From JBOICV01 sp050740255 (GTDB lineage: Bacteria; Pseudomonadota; Gammaproteobacteria; Nevskiales; JBOICV01), in assembly GCA_050740255.1 (NCBI GenBank), contig JBOICV010000060.1:1-35023 (forward strand): a DNA stretch of 35,023 nucleotides, in the 5' to 3' direction. Both the position numbers and the translations under genes were made by a program. The notes beneath the pieces were generated by a model. It was not told the origin of the DNA and ran no database searches. It saw only the letters and a program-made list of their open reading frames with translations. Shown here piece by piece: positions 23,237 to 32,047 of the stretch. Position 1 is the first letter of the stretch, and each line of letters opens with the position of its first letter.

Positions 23237-26200
23237 CTAAGCGGTCACTGGCAGCTCGGCTAAACGGTCGGCGTCCGCGAAATACAGTGCCGCACGCACG
23301 GCTTTCTCGGGCCGCTGAAGTTGCAGCAGGCGCGCGTACAAGGTCAGCTGTTCGCGGTAACGCTCGGTAGCGATCTGCAAATAAGCTTCCAGCGCCGCAC
23401 CCTCCAGCGCGCGGCCGGCGGTTTTGTAATCCACCACCCATAGCGTGCCGTCAGCCTCTTCAAAGCAGCGATCAATCGAGGCTGAAATCCAGTGGCCGTC
23501 GAGATAGCCGGCGAGCTGATATTCACTTTGCGCCCAGGATTTTGCCGCCAGCAGCCAGCGGCCGTTCGGCCCCGCGAGTGTCAGTTGCAACAGGCTGAGC
23601 ACGCGGGCGACCGCGGTCTCGACCTGCGGCTCAGGCAGACCCAGTCGCCGAAAACCTGCCGCAAGCGATGCGCGCCGTGAGGCGCCGGCGTCGGTCCAGG
23701 CTGCGACTCCCTCAGTGCCGATTTTCTGCAGCGCCTGGTGATAAAGCGTGCCGACCAGCTGTGTATAGCGCGACTCCTGCAGTTCAGGTAATTCGCTGCG
23801 CCCGCCTTCCAGCATCGCTTCGCTGGGCTTCAGGCTGCGCCGTTCGCGCGGACGGAAGCTGGTAACAGCAGCGGCTGGGCGATAGTCCAAGGGCAGCCGC
23901 GGCGCGCGCGGCACGGCAGGCGCGATCTCCGTTATCTCCACCGGAGGCACCGCCAGACTCGTGAAGCGATCCGGAATCACGGGTTTCAATAGTCCCGCAA
24001 AAGAATCAGCGGGCGCGCTGAGCTTGCCTTTGTCATCGTATTTCGCGTGCAGAAACAGATGCAAGCTGCGCCTGGCGCGGGTGACGGCGACATAGAGTAG
24101 CCGCAGTGTTTCCGACTTGCGCTGCGCCGCGTGCAATTGATGCACGCAGTTATAGAGCCGATGGGCCGGATCGTCGTCGGCGATCTGTTCTGGCGGCGCC
24201 GGCACCAGCAAGGACTCGCCGGCCAGCTCAAGCAGATGCAAGGGCGGTTTGTCCTCACGCCGTGTGCCCTGCGAGCAACCCACAAGTAATACGTGATCGA
24301 ATTCCAGGCCCTTGGCCTTGTGCACCGTCATCGCCTCGACCTTGCCCCCCGCAGGTGCGCCATACAGCGTGTTGAGCGCGCGTTCGAAAGCCGGCAGCGC
24401 GGCCAGCTCGCCGGCGGCGGCATGGGTACGTAACAGCCGAAAAGCGGTGGCCACATCCAGCCGCTCGATAGCGCTTACGCAGCCCGGACCGCCGAGGGCG
24501 TGCCAGGCCGCTTCGACGCGCTCCGCGAGCCGGGCGCGCAGCTCCGCTTGCGCGGCGATGGCGTCGAGCACCGCGAGCAAGCGCGCGATGCGGGCGCGGC
24601 CCTCGCTACTCAATTCACCATGTTCACGACCCGCCCGTAAACGGGTTTCCCAGGGTTCGTCCTGCCGGCCGCGGGAGAGCAGGGCGAGGTCGGCCCACGC
24701 GAGCCCAACAAAAGGCGCACGCAGGGCGACCGCCCAGGACAGATGGTCGCAGGGATGCCATAGCGCACGCGCCAGGGCGACGGCATCGCGCACTGCGGGC
24801 AGACCGGCAAGCGGGTCCACATCCTGGCAGCTATATTTGATATTGCGCCGGCGCAGTGCCGCGAGCGCGGGCGCCAGATGCCTGCGGGTGCGGCCGAGCA
24901 GCCCGATGGAGCCGCCTTCGCGCAGCGTGGTCAGTAAGTTGGCGATACGCTCGGCCGCGGCCTCGCCTTCGTCGGCGTGCTCCTCGACCATGCACCATTC
25001 CACTTGTGCCTGAGGGTCGGCTTCGCGCAGCGCCACGCTGGGCGTAAACGGCACTTCGCGCGTGTCGGCGCCAGGGTGCGCGGGAAAAATCCGAGCGAAG
25101 GCGTCGTTAAACCAATCAACCACCACCGGTGCACTGCGGAAGTTGCAGCTCAGCGCCACACAGTGCAGGCGCAACTGGCCCAGTTTCTGTTCCTGCTGCA
25201 ATTTAAGAAACAATTGGACTTCGGCCTTACGGAAACCGTATATGGATTGCTGCGGGTCTCCGACCAGAAACAACGAGCGCCCGTCGCCGGCTTCCCAGCC
25301 CGCAGTCAACTGCTCCAGCAGGCGCAACTGACTTTCGCTGGTGTCCTGCATTTCGTCCACCAGCAGGTGGCGGATACGCCGGTCGGCGCGCAGCAAGGCT
25401 TCGCTGTACTCCTCGTCCTGGCCGCCGCCCGGCCGCAGCGCGAGCTGCGCGGCCTGCGCGATCTCGCCGAAGTCGGTGGTGCCATGTTCGCCGAACACGG
25501 TGCGCAGCTCGGCGGCCAGCAGCGGCAGCAGAGTAATCAGCGCGTCACGCGGGGCCACCAGCGCCGCCGGCCAGCCGGCATCGGGGATTTCGAGCAAATC
25601 CGCGCAAGCGCCTGCCAGCCTGACATTGCCCGCCTGCGCCGCCAGCCAGTCCTTCATGGCCTGGGTGTAGACTTGCTTGGCGACAAATCCTTGCTTGACG
25701 CTAATGCCCTTGGGCGAGCGCAGCTTGCCCTTATCCGTCACAACCATGCCGGCGAGCCGCCGGTATATCGCAGCCTGCTCTGCTTGCGCGGCGGGCCAGC
25801 GTAAATCCTTGGCCCAGCGCAACTGTTCGTGCTGTGCGCTGCCGGCATTCAGCAGCGCAGCCAGCGCGATTTTCGCGTCTGCATCCAGCGCCGCATCCAG
25901 CGCGGCGATGCGGCGCTCGATCAATCGGCGCAGAAGTTCGTTCTGCTGTTCGCGCCAGCCGTCCGCGCGTGCCGCCAGCAGCGCCGGCAGCCACTGCTCG
26001 CGCCGGCTGAGCAGATTGCACAGCGGCTCCATCAGCCGATCAAGCCGGTTGTGGGCACCGCGCAGCAGGGTGTGCAGTGCTTCGGCGAGCGTCGGCTCCA
26101 GCTTGGTTTCATCCAGCAAGGCGAACAGGCGCAATACGGCTTGCTGATACAGCGCGCGGTCGTCCTCGGCGACGCGGGTCGGCCCGCCGAGGCCGGAACT

Positions 26201-26599
26201 CAGCGGCGACTGCGCGGCGAGCTGGCTGTTGAGCGCGTCTATGGTCAGGGCGCGGATGCGGGCCGGATGTTCGGTCAGCCGCCAGCCGCGCTGCGCACTA
26301 CGCGCCAGTACCGCGCGTGCAGCTTCCAGCAATGCGTGCTCGAAGTCTTTTTTACCACGGGACTCGTGTTGCGCCTGCGTCAGCGCCTCGCTCACGCGCT
26401 GGCGTATCTCGGCCGCGGCCTTGTTGGTGAAGGTGATGGCAATGACTTGCTCGGGCTCGTCCACCACCGCCAGCGCGCGCAGCAGGCGCAATACCAGCAG
26501 GCCGGTTTTGCCGCTGCCGGCAGGCGCGGTCGCCAGCACATGTCGTCTGAGGTCGGTGCAGTCGTGGCGGGCAGTGGCATCGGGCAGGGGAGGGTTCAT
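23237..26599 (-). CDS. UvrD/AddA-like helicase-nuclease
   Basis: A 1120-residue superfamily 1 helicase with a C-terminal RecB-type nuclease. Motifs in order are APAGSGKT (Walker A, near residues 25-32), TFTNKAAAEI, VDEMQDTSESQ (Walker B), GDPQQSIYGFRKAE, MTVHKAKGLEFDHV and LYVAVTRARRSL. The nuclease shows IDRCF, VVDYKT and QLTLYARL, so its active site looks intact. The pair probably resects DNA double-strand breaks before RecA loading. ATG 26599 overlaps the upstream stop as ATGA, which decides against a start 14 codons earlier. Whether the cell also has RecBCD cannot be seen here. Confidence 0.9.
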   Translation of the reverse strand: MNPPLPDATARHDCTDLRRHVLATAPAGSGKTGLLVLRLLRALAVVDEPEQVIAITFTNKAAAEIRQRVSEALTQAQHESRGKKDFEHALLEAARAVLARSAQRGWRLTEHPARIRALTIDALNSQLAAQSPLSSGLGGPTRVAEDDRALYQQAVLRLFALLDETKLEPTLAEALHTLLRGAHNRLDRLMEPLCNLLSRREQWLPALLAARADGWREQQNELLRRLIERRIAALDAALDADAKIALAALLNAGSAQHEQLRWAKDLRWPAAQAEQAAIYRRLAGMVVTDKGKLRSPKGISVKQGFVAKQVYTQAMKDWLAAQAGNVRLAGACADLLEIPDAGWPAALVAPRDALITLLPLLAAELRTVFGEHGTTDFGEIAQAAQLALRPGGGQDEEYSEALLRADRRIRHLLVDEMQDTSESQLRLLEQLTAGWEAGDGRSLFLVGDPQQSIYGFRKAEVQLFLKLQQEQKLGQLRLHCVALSCNFRSAPVVVDWFNDAFARIFPAHPGADTREVPFTPSVALREADPQAQVEWCMVEEHADEGEAAAERIANLLTTLREGGSIGLLGRTRRHLAPALAALRRRNIKYSCQDVDPLAGLPAVRDAVALARALWHPCDHLSWAVALRAPFVGLAWADLALLSRGRQDEPWETRLRAGREHGELSSEGRARIARLLAVLDAIAAQAELRARLAERVEAAWHALGGPGCVSAIERLDVATAFRLLRTHAAAGELAALPAFERALNTLYGAPAGGKVEAMTVHKAKGLEFDHVLLVGCSQGTRREDKPPLHLLELAGESLLVPAPPEQIADDDPAHRLYNCVHQLHAAQRKSETLRLLYVAVTRARRSLHLFLHAKYDDKGKLSAPADSFAGLLKPVIPDRFTSLAVPPVEITEIAPAVPRAPRLPLDYRPAAAVTSFRPRERRSLKPSEAMLEGGRSELPELQESRYTQLVGTLYHQALQKIGTEGVAAWTDAGASRRASLAAGFRRLGLPEPQVETAVARVLSLLQLTLAGPNGRWLLAAKSWAQSEYQLAGYLDGHWISASIDRCFEEADGTLWVVDYKTAGRALEGAALEAYLQIATERYREQLTLYARLLQLQRPEKAVRAALYFADADRLAELPVTA

Positions 26600-29211
26600 T
26601 CCTCGGCTTCCTCCGCTTCGCGTCCGGCCAGCGCCAGCCAAGCGGCGTAAGGGCTGCGGTCGTTGATTTTGTCCGGCAATGCCGCTTCGCCCGCCAGAAA
26701 GCCGCGCGCCATGGCTTCCAGAGTGCTGCGCCAGGCGGCGAGCTTGACGTCCCAGTCGTCTTGAAAATAGCTGTCCTTCTCCTCCACCAGCCGCTCGCGC
26801 CAGTTGGTCCAGGCTTCAAGCGCGGGATGACCATCCTTCAGGTGAGCGAAGCAGATGCCGTCCACCCGCGCGATGCCGGCGCGTTCCAATAGCGCGTGGC
26901 TCGCATAGAGCGGCAACTGCGGCTCTTTAAGGGAATCCGCCTTCCAGCCGCGGGTCTCAACCTGGCGGCCGGTCTTGTAATCCAGCACCAGCCAGCGCGG
27001 TCCGGACTGGGTCTGCACCTGATCCACGCGATCAATGCGCATCAACAACGGCAGGCCGCTGACGGTTACCTCGATGGGTTCCTCGCGCAGTTCCACCGTG
27101 AAAGCGTCAACCCGCCGCTGCTCATGCTGCAGCCATTGCCGCAGCAAATCGGCCAGCCGCGCGCGCTCCAGGCGCACCAGGCCGGCGCCGAAATCGCCCG
27201 GCTGCACATGTCGCTCGAAGGGTTCGGCCAGGGCTTCGGTAATCCGGAGCATGAGCGCAGCCTCGTCCAAGCCGCGCAGCGTCGTGTCGGTGTGCAGGCC
27301 TTGCCAGAGGCTGTTCAGCGCCGCGTGCAACACGATGCCCTGAGTGCGGCTGTCGAGCCCAAAGCCCGGCTGGGGCAGTACGGCCGCGCCCAGACGCCAA
27401 CCAACGAAGGCGAAGAACGGCGCTTCGGCGTAAGCGCGGAACAAACCCGCGTCGCGATGCCTGAGTTCCGTGAGCGGCTCACGCACCGGCGGAACCGGAT
27501 CCGCCTCAGGCCAGACGATCTGCACAGTGGATGGGGCCGGCACGGTTTCCGCGGGTGCTTGCCACTGCAATGCCGGCAGCAGCGGTGACGGCAGGCACTC
27601 CGCGCCTGTGGCATCAGTGTGCGGGGCGTAAATCTGGATATCGCCCGCGGCCTGCAGCAGTGCATCGAGCTGTTGTTGCCGGTGGCGCAGCCAGCTCGCG
27701 GGCGCGGCTTCCGGCAGACCGGCGGCAGCCTGAATTTCCCAGGGCAGAAAAGGATTGGCTTGCGCCGCGCCGGGCAGGATGTCAGCGGTGGCGTCGGCCA
27801 GGAATAACGCGTCGCAAGGCAGGCCGACGGCATCGGCGTGCCGCAAAATCAGAATCGGCTGCTCGTGTTCGGTGCGCGGTTCCAGACGGGTCGCGCGCAG
27901 CACCTCTTCCAGCCAGCCGAGTGCGGCGGCGCGCGGCACGGCGCCGAGTTGTGTATCGAGCGTGGCGAGACGATCCAGCGCCCGCCGGAACTCGGTGACG
28001 ATCTGGTAGGCCGCCGATCCCAGTTGCGCGCTGCCGGGCCAGCCGAGCGTCTCCAGGCGTTGTTCGAAATACCGCGCCCAGCTACTGGGCAGCGCCTGCC
28101 GCGGCTCATTACGCAGTGCAGTCTCTAACGCGCGGAAACGCTGTTGCAGTGCAGACGGCAATCTCTTCTCATCCAGCAAACGCGTCAAGCGCAGTTGCGG
28201 CCAGCCACGGTCGCGCAGATGGTGATCCAGCGCCGCCGTGTGCTGACGTTCCTCGTGCGTCCACAAGCTGGAAGAGAGCAGCAGGCGCGAGACGTCCGCT
28301 GGGGCGTTGCCATGGCGTTCGAGCCGGAGAATGGCCAGGGCTGCGTCGACCCAAGCTTGTTCGGTGAGCGGCCGCCCGGACTCCCAGCGCCAGGGTGCGA
28401 TCCGTGCTTCGCCCGGCTGATGCAGCCAGGGCGCCAATTCCTCGCGGAACACCGTTTCGACCAGTTCGCGGTCGCGGTCCGGGTCGCCCAGCGCAAGAAT
28501 AAGCCGCGGCGGGGCCGCATCCGCTTCAACACAGGGCAACAGACGTTCCCGCAACGCACGCGCGATGGCCTGAAATTGCGTGCGTGCATCCGCCGGCCGC
28601 CAGCCGCGCAGCGTGGGCTGCGCGTTCGTCACGATGTTTCGCTGAATCACCGTGCCGGCCTGCTCCAGCGCAGCCAGCAAGGCGTTCTCGGCCGCCGGCA
28701 GCGGCGCGACGAAGCCGGCCAGCGTCAATTTCGAAGGCGCGGCGATCGTGCCGCTGCGGATTCGTGCGGCCAGCGCAGCGTAGAGGTCGGCGCTAACCAC
28801 CCAGGCGGCGTCGCGGCAGCGCGCCAGTATCCGCCGTCGCCAGCGCTGAAAGGCGTCCTGATCCTCGTTAAGCGCTGTGCCCGCCCGCAGCCGCAAGTCG
28901 TGGGCGCGGATCAGATGATCGGCGCGGCGCGCTTCGCGGGCGCAACTGCGCAGCGACAGGACCGGCTGCTCGCGCTGTCGAGCATCGTCGGCGATCGCGT
29001 CCTGCCACAGGATGAGTTCCTGTACCGGGTGCAGCAGTTGCTCGACCGGCCAGCTTGCCAGCCACTGATCCAGCACCCACTGACGCAGGCTGTGGATGGG
29101 TGGCGCTTCCCACACCGAATGGCCGGCGCGGCGTTGCGCGAGGCTATGCTCGGCGCGCAGTTCGCGCGCGAGGCGGTCGGAAGCGGTTAGGACGAGTTCC
29201 GCAGCAGACAC
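26596..29211 (-). CDS. AddB-like PD-(D/E)XK nuclease, DNA repair
   Basis: An 871-residue protein of the beta/gammaproteobacterial family annotated as probable DNA repair protein (TIGR03623 type), partner of the AddA-like helicase. The N-terminal two thirds resemble an inactivated SF1 helicase fold with no Walker A visible. The C-terminal nuclease has RIDRVD, VLDYKTG and QLPLYASH, the RecB-family catalytic pattern. It starts at GTG 29211 without a strong ribosome-binding site. The stop overlaps the AddA-like start, so the two are translationally coupled subunits. Confidence 0.88.
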   Translation of the reverse strand: MSAAELVLTASDRLARELRAEHSLAQRRAGHSVWEAPPIHSLRQWVLDQWLASWPVEQLLHPVQELILWQDAIADDARQREQPVLSLRSCAREARRADHLIRAHDLRLRAGTALNEDQDAFQRWRRRILARCRDAAWVVSADLYAALAARIRSGTIAAPSKLTLAGFVAPLPAAENALLAALEQAGTVIQRNIVTNAQPTLRGWRPADARTQFQAIARALRERLLPCVEADAAPPRLILALGDPDRDRELVETVFREELAPWLHQPGEARIAPWRWESGRPLTEQAWVDAALAILRLERHGNAPADVSRLLLSSSLWTHEERQHTAALDHHLRDRGWPQLRLTRLLDEKRLPSALQQRFRALETALRNEPRQALPSSWARYFEQRLETLGWPGSAQLGSAAYQIVTEFRRALDRLATLDTQLGAVPRAAALGWLEEVLRATRLEPRTEHEQPILILRHADAVGLPCDALFLADATADILPGAAQANPFLPWEIQAAAGLPEAAPASWLRHRQQQLDALLQAAGDIQIYAPHTDATGAECLPSPLLPALQWQAPAETVPAPSTVQIVWPEADPVPPVREPLTELRHRDAGLFRAYAEAPFFAFVGWRLGAAVLPQPGFGLDSRTQGIVLHAALNSLWQGLHTDTTLRGLDEAALMLRITEALAEPFERHVQPGDFGAGLVRLERARLADLLRQWLQHEQRRVDAFTVELREEPIEVTVSGLPLLMRIDRVDQVQTQSGPRWLVLDYKTGRQVETRGWKADSLKEPQLPLYASHALLERAGIARVDGICFAHLKDGHPALEAWTNWRERLVEEKDSYFQDDWDVKLAAWRSTLEAMARGFLAGEAALPDKINDRSPYAAWLALAGREAEEAEE

Positions 29212-29230
29212 CGGAACTCAGCGAATCGGC

Positions 29231-29554
29231 TTAGCGTTCGAGTAAGGCCAGCTTGTCAGGTTTGGTTTCCCATTCCTTGGCGTCCGGCGGCGCGTCTTTC
29301 TTTTCCGTGATCACCGGCCACTGCTTGGCCAGATCGGCATTCAGTTTGGTGAACTGCTTCTGGTTCTCCGGCACATCGTCCTCAGACATGATGGCGTTGA
29401 CCGGGCACTCCGGCTCGCACAAGGTGCAGTCAATGCATTCGTCCGGGTCAATCACCAGGAAGTTCGGACCTTCGTGAAAGCAGTCCACCGGGCATACCTC
29501 CACGCAGTCGGTGTACTTGCACTTGATGCAGCTTTCGGTGACGACAAAGGTCAT
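29231..29554 (-). CDS. fdxA: 7Fe ferredoxin FdxA
   Basis: A 107-residue [3Fe-4S][4Fe-4S] ferredoxin of the Azotobacter FdI type. The first cluster region has CIKCKYTDCVEVCPVDCF (Cys9 onward) and the second CIDCTLCEPECP, followed by the long C-terminal tail typical of FdxA. It carries single electrons between unidentified partners. ATG 29554 follows GGAG at good spacing. It lies 19 bases upstream of the AddB-like gene on the same strand, so read-through is possible although the functions are unrelated. Confidence 0.96.
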   Translation of the reverse strand: MTFVVTESCIKCKYTDCVEVCPVDCFHEGPNFLVIDPDECIDCTLCEPECPVNAIMSEDDVPENQKQFTKLNADLAKQWPVITEKKDAPPDAKEWETKPDKLALLER

Positions 29555-29636
29555 GATGGCTCCGAACGCAAAACTCTGGAAATTATCTGCATAGTTTAAC
29601 GGGCGCGGGCCGCTCTGACGAGCCGGTCAGCCGGCT

Positions 29637-30194
29637 TTAGTCGGGCAGCCGGGGCGCCGGCGGGCGAGTCAGGATATCGTGCATATGGAGCGTATAGACG
29701 CCGGCTTTGCGGTCGGCGAAGTAGCGGCGCAGGGTGTAACCCACGGTCGGAAAGGCGATATCGTCCCAGGGAATCTCGCCTTCGCTGTACAGCCGCACCT
29801 CGCTGGATTCGGCGCTCACCGCGAACTCCGGCGTGAGCAGGCGCGCGAGATAAAACGCATGTACCTGATGGATATAGGGCACGCTGATCAGGCTTAGCAT
29901 TGCGTCGATTTCGACCTTGGCGTGAGCCTCCTCCAGGGTCTCGCGCGCCGCAGCCTGGCGCGTGGTCTCGCCGTTTTCCATGAAACCGGCCGGCAGCGTC
30001 CAATAGCCGAGCCGCGGCTCGATGGCGCGTTTACATAACAGAATCCGGTCCTGCCACTGCGGAATGCAGCCCACCACCAGACGCGGATTCTGGTAGTGAA
30101 TGGTGCCGCAGGCCGGGCAGACATAGCGCGACAAATGGTCGCCGCGCGGCAGCTTGAACTCTACTTCGTGGCCGCAGCGGCTGCAGTACTTCAT
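29637..30194 (-). CDS. NUDIX hydrolase with N-terminal zinc ribbon
   Basis: A 185-residue protein. A small zinc ribbon (CSRCG, CPACG) precedes a NUDIX fold carrying the catalytic box G-x5-E-x7-RE-x2-EE (from GFMENGE to RETLEEA). The layout resembles NudC-like NADH or nucleotide pyrophosphohydrolases, but the substrate is uncertain. ATG 30194 was chosen because the longer open frame runs through the tRNA-Leu gene, where its product is only translated tRNA. The tRNA lies 56 bases upstream on the same strand, so both may be on one transcript. Confidence 0.9.
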   Translation of the reverse strand: MKYCSRCGHEVEFKLPRGDHLSRYVCPACGTIHYQNPRLVVGCIPQWQDRILLCKRAIEPRLGYWTLPAGFMENGETTRQAAARETLEEAHAKVEIDAMLSLISVPYIHQVHAFYLARLLTPEFAVSAESSEVRLYSEGEIPWDDIAFPTVGYTLRRYFADRKAGVYTLHMHDILTRPPAPRLPD

Positions 30195-30250
30195 TGCTTG
30201 AGAAACACCGGTTGACTGCCAGCCAGCATACCGAACCTGCCAGTCCCAAA

Positions 30251-30338
30251 TGGTGCCGGAGAAAGGAATCGAACCTTCACTGGGGGTTGCCCAACGCGAT
30301 TTTGAGTCGCGCGCGTCTACCAATTCCGCCACACCGGC
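30251..30338 (-). tRNA. tRNA-Leu(CAA)
   Basis: An 88-base minus-strand class II tRNA with encoded CCA. The acceptor is GCCGGTG against CTCCGGC, which leaves a T-T mismatch at position 6:67. The anticodon stem CGCGA/TCGCG encloses loop CTCAAAA, giving anticodon CAA, which reads UUG. A long variable arm (TGGGC-AA-CCCCCA) and T loop TTCGATT are present. Confidence 0.95.
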
Positions 30339-30360
30339 CGAGAACACCCTTGGGGCGCGC

Positions 30361-30366
30361 ATTATA
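30361..30366 (-). promoter_or_regulatory. -10 element for tRNA-Leu(CAA)
   Basis: On the minus strand this is a perfect TATAAT, 23 bases upstream of the tRNA 5' end. It is followed by GCGCGCCCC, a GC-rich discriminator typical of stable-RNA promoters under stringent control. The -35 (TTCGCG at 17-base spacing) is weak. The divergent queA starts at 30433. Confidence 0.6.
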
Positions 30367-30432
30367 GCCATCGTCTGCCGTCCCGCGAAAATCTATCCTG
30401 AGCTGCGCGTTCTGGCTTACGCTTTGCGGCCC

Positions 30433-31533
30433 ATGTTGCGCTCCGATTTTCACTACGACCTGCCGGCGGAACTGATCGCCCAGCATCCGCTGCCGGTGCG
30501 CAGCGCCAGCCGGCTGCTATGTCTGGATGGCGCCAGCGGCGCACTCACCGATCGCCAGATGCAGGATTTCCCGCAGCTGCTAAGAAGTGGCGATTTGCTG
30601 GTGTTCAACGATACGCGCGTGATACCTGCGCGCCTGCATGGCGCCAAGAGCAGCGGCGGGCGGGTGGAAGTGCTGGTAGAGCGTGTTCTGGATGAGCGCC
30701 GCGTGCTGGCCCAGATTCGCGCCAGCAAGCCTCCTGGCGCCGGCGTCCGACTGCAACTGGCCGATGGCGCTGTTGCGGCTGAAGTGCAGGGCCGCGAGGG
30801 CGAGTTTTACATTCTCACCCTATACGGCGCCGGCGCCGCCTTGGAGCTATTGCAGGCGCATGGCCAGATTCCGCTGCCGCCTTACATCGAACGTGCACTG
30901 GAGCGCGCCGATGAAGAGCGTTATCAAACGGTTTTCGCCAAACGGGAAGGAGCGGTAGCGGCGCCGACCGCCGGCCTGCACTTCGATGAGCACTTGCTCG
31001 CTGAATGCCGCATGCGTGGCGTGGAGTTCGGCTACGTCACTCTGCACGTCGGCGCCGGCACCTTCCAGCCCATGCGGGTTGATCGGTTGGAAGACCATGT
31101 CATGCATGCGGAACGGCTGGAAGTAGAGGATGTTCTCTGCCGTCAGGTCGAAAATGCGCGCGAGCGCGGTGGCAGGGTGATTGCCGTCGGCACCACCGCG
31201 GTGCGTGCTCTGGAAACCTCTGCACTACAGAAAGCTTCTCCCTCTCCCCTCGCGGGAGAGGGTTGGGGTGAGGGGGAAAAGCGCAATCCAGCGGTTTCCC
31301 CATACTCCGGTGAAACCCGCCTGTTCATCTATCCCGGCTTCCGATATCGCGTGGTGGATGCACTGCTCACAAATTTCCATCTGCCCGAGTCCACGCTGCT
31401 GATGCTCGTCAGCGCTTTTGGCGGGCAGGAATTCGTGCAGCGCGCCTACCGGCATGCAGTGCAGCAACGCTACCGCTTCTTCAGCTACGGCGATGCGATG
31501 TGGCTTACCCCCGCCGCCGGAGTACGCGCATAA
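30433..31533 (+). CDS. queA: S-adenosylmethionine:tRNA ribosyltransferase-isomerase
   Basis: A 366-residue cytoplasmic enzyme adding the ribosyl part of SAM to 7-aminomethyl-deazaguanine in tRNA, the penultimate step to queuosine. Family motifs include the DFHYDLPAELIAQHP start, VFNDTRVIPARLHG, APTAGLHF, VTLHVGAGTF, GTTAVRALE and YPGFRYRVVDALLTNFHLPEST. The ATG at 30433 gives the standard N-terminus. The protein is longer than usual by about 18 residues because a palindromic repeat is inserted in frame at 31237-31281, giving the peptide SPSPLAGEGWGEGEKR between GTTAVRALE and the FIYPG segment. The usual neighbour tgt is absent; accessory genes follow. Confidence 0.94.
   Translation: MLRSDFHYDLPAELIAQHPLPVRSASRLLCLDGASGALTDRQMQDFPQLLRSGDLLVFNDTRVIPARLHGAKSSGGRVEVLVERVLDERRVLAQIRASKPPGAGVRLQLADGAVAAEVQGREGEFYILTLYGAGAALELLQAHGQIPLPPYIERALERADEERYQTVFAKREGAVAAPTAGLHFDEHLLAECRMRGVEFGYVTLHVGAGTFQPMRVDRLEDHVMHAERLEVEDVLCRQVENARERGGRVIAVGTTAVRALETSALQKASPSPLAGEGWGEGEKRNPAVSPYSGETRLFIYPGFRYRVVDALLTNFHLPESTLLMLVSAFGGQEFVQRAYRHAVQQRYRFFSYGDAMWLTPAAGVRA
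31237..31281 (+). repeat. Palindromic repeat inserted in frame within queA
   Basis: CCCTCTCCCC-TCGC-GGGAGAGGG followed by TTGGGGTGAGGGGG is the same family and orientation as the intergenic copy at 10766-10801. Here it lies wholly inside queA, is a frame-preserving length, and encodes a Ser/Pro/Gly/Glu-rich loop. Confidence 0.85.
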
Positions 31534-31564
31534 AACAGCGCTGCTATTCCCCTCCGATTGATTA

Positions 31565-31581
31565 CGGTGACGCTGTCACCG
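31565..31581. terminator. Hairpin between convergent queA and GFA genes
   Basis: CGGTGAC-GCT-GTCACCG is a perfect 7-bp stem with a 3-base loop, 32 bases after the queA stop and 12 bases after the GFA stop. There is no T-run, so terminator function is tentative. Confidence 0.4.
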
Positions 31582-31592
31582 ACCCGAACAGG

Positions 31593-31946
31593 CTAAAGGC
31601 TGCGGCCGTCGAACTGCTTCACCTTGAGATTGGAGCGGTCCAGGTCCGGCAGACAGCGCACGTTGATGGCGGCCATGCGATTGCCGGCGGGATCAGTCGC
31701 CTCGCCAAACGGCTGTATGCCGCAGTTTGGGCAGAACCGATGCTTGATCGTGTGCTTGTTGAACATGTAGGTGCTGATCTGCTCTTCCGGGGTAAGCAAG
31801 CGCAAATTGTCCCGGGGAACGAACCAGAGTAGTGATCCCTTGCGTGAGCAGATTGAACAATTGCATTCGAGGACTTCCTCAGGACTTCCTTCCACTTCAA
31901 ACGCAATCCGGCCACAATGACAACTGCCCTTACACGTCTGCTTCAT
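31593..31946 (-). CDS. GFA/CENP-V family zinc protein
   Basis: A 117-residue member of the glutathione-dependent formaldehyde-activating enzyme (Gfa) family. Zinc ligands are seen as GSCHCG near residues 8-13, CNCSICSRKG near 28-37 and FCPNCG near 71-76. The family was named for glutathione-formaldehyde condensation, but most members have no proven activity. ATG 31946 has a strong GGAGG upstream. Such genes are frequent integron cassettes, but I find no attC site at its 3' end, so its membership in the adjacent array is uncertain. Confidence 0.88.
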   Translation of the reverse strand: MKQTCKGSCHCGRIAFEVEGSPEEVLECNCSICSRKGSLLWFVPRDNLRLLTPEEQISTYMFNKHTIKHRFCPNCGIQPFGEATDPAGNRMAAINVRCLPDLDRSNLKVKQFDGRSL

Positions 31947-32047
31947 ATTGGTGAACCTCCAGTACTTGTTGCCGGTAGAGTTACGACAGATACTGCCGGC
32001 ACTTGTTCCTGCGCCTTGAGTGCGACGGTGGTGTTTACGACATCCCT

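Noticed and set aside
30195..30371. N-terminal extension of the NUDIX hydrolase
   Set aside because: The extension is translated tRNA-Leu sequence (VAELVDARDSKS type), a well-known annotation artefact.
31534..31600. attC site at the 3' end of the GFA gene
   Set aside because: No RYYYAAC or GTTRRRY pair was found. The only structure is the GGTGAC/GTCACC hairpin, so GFA was not counted as a cassette.
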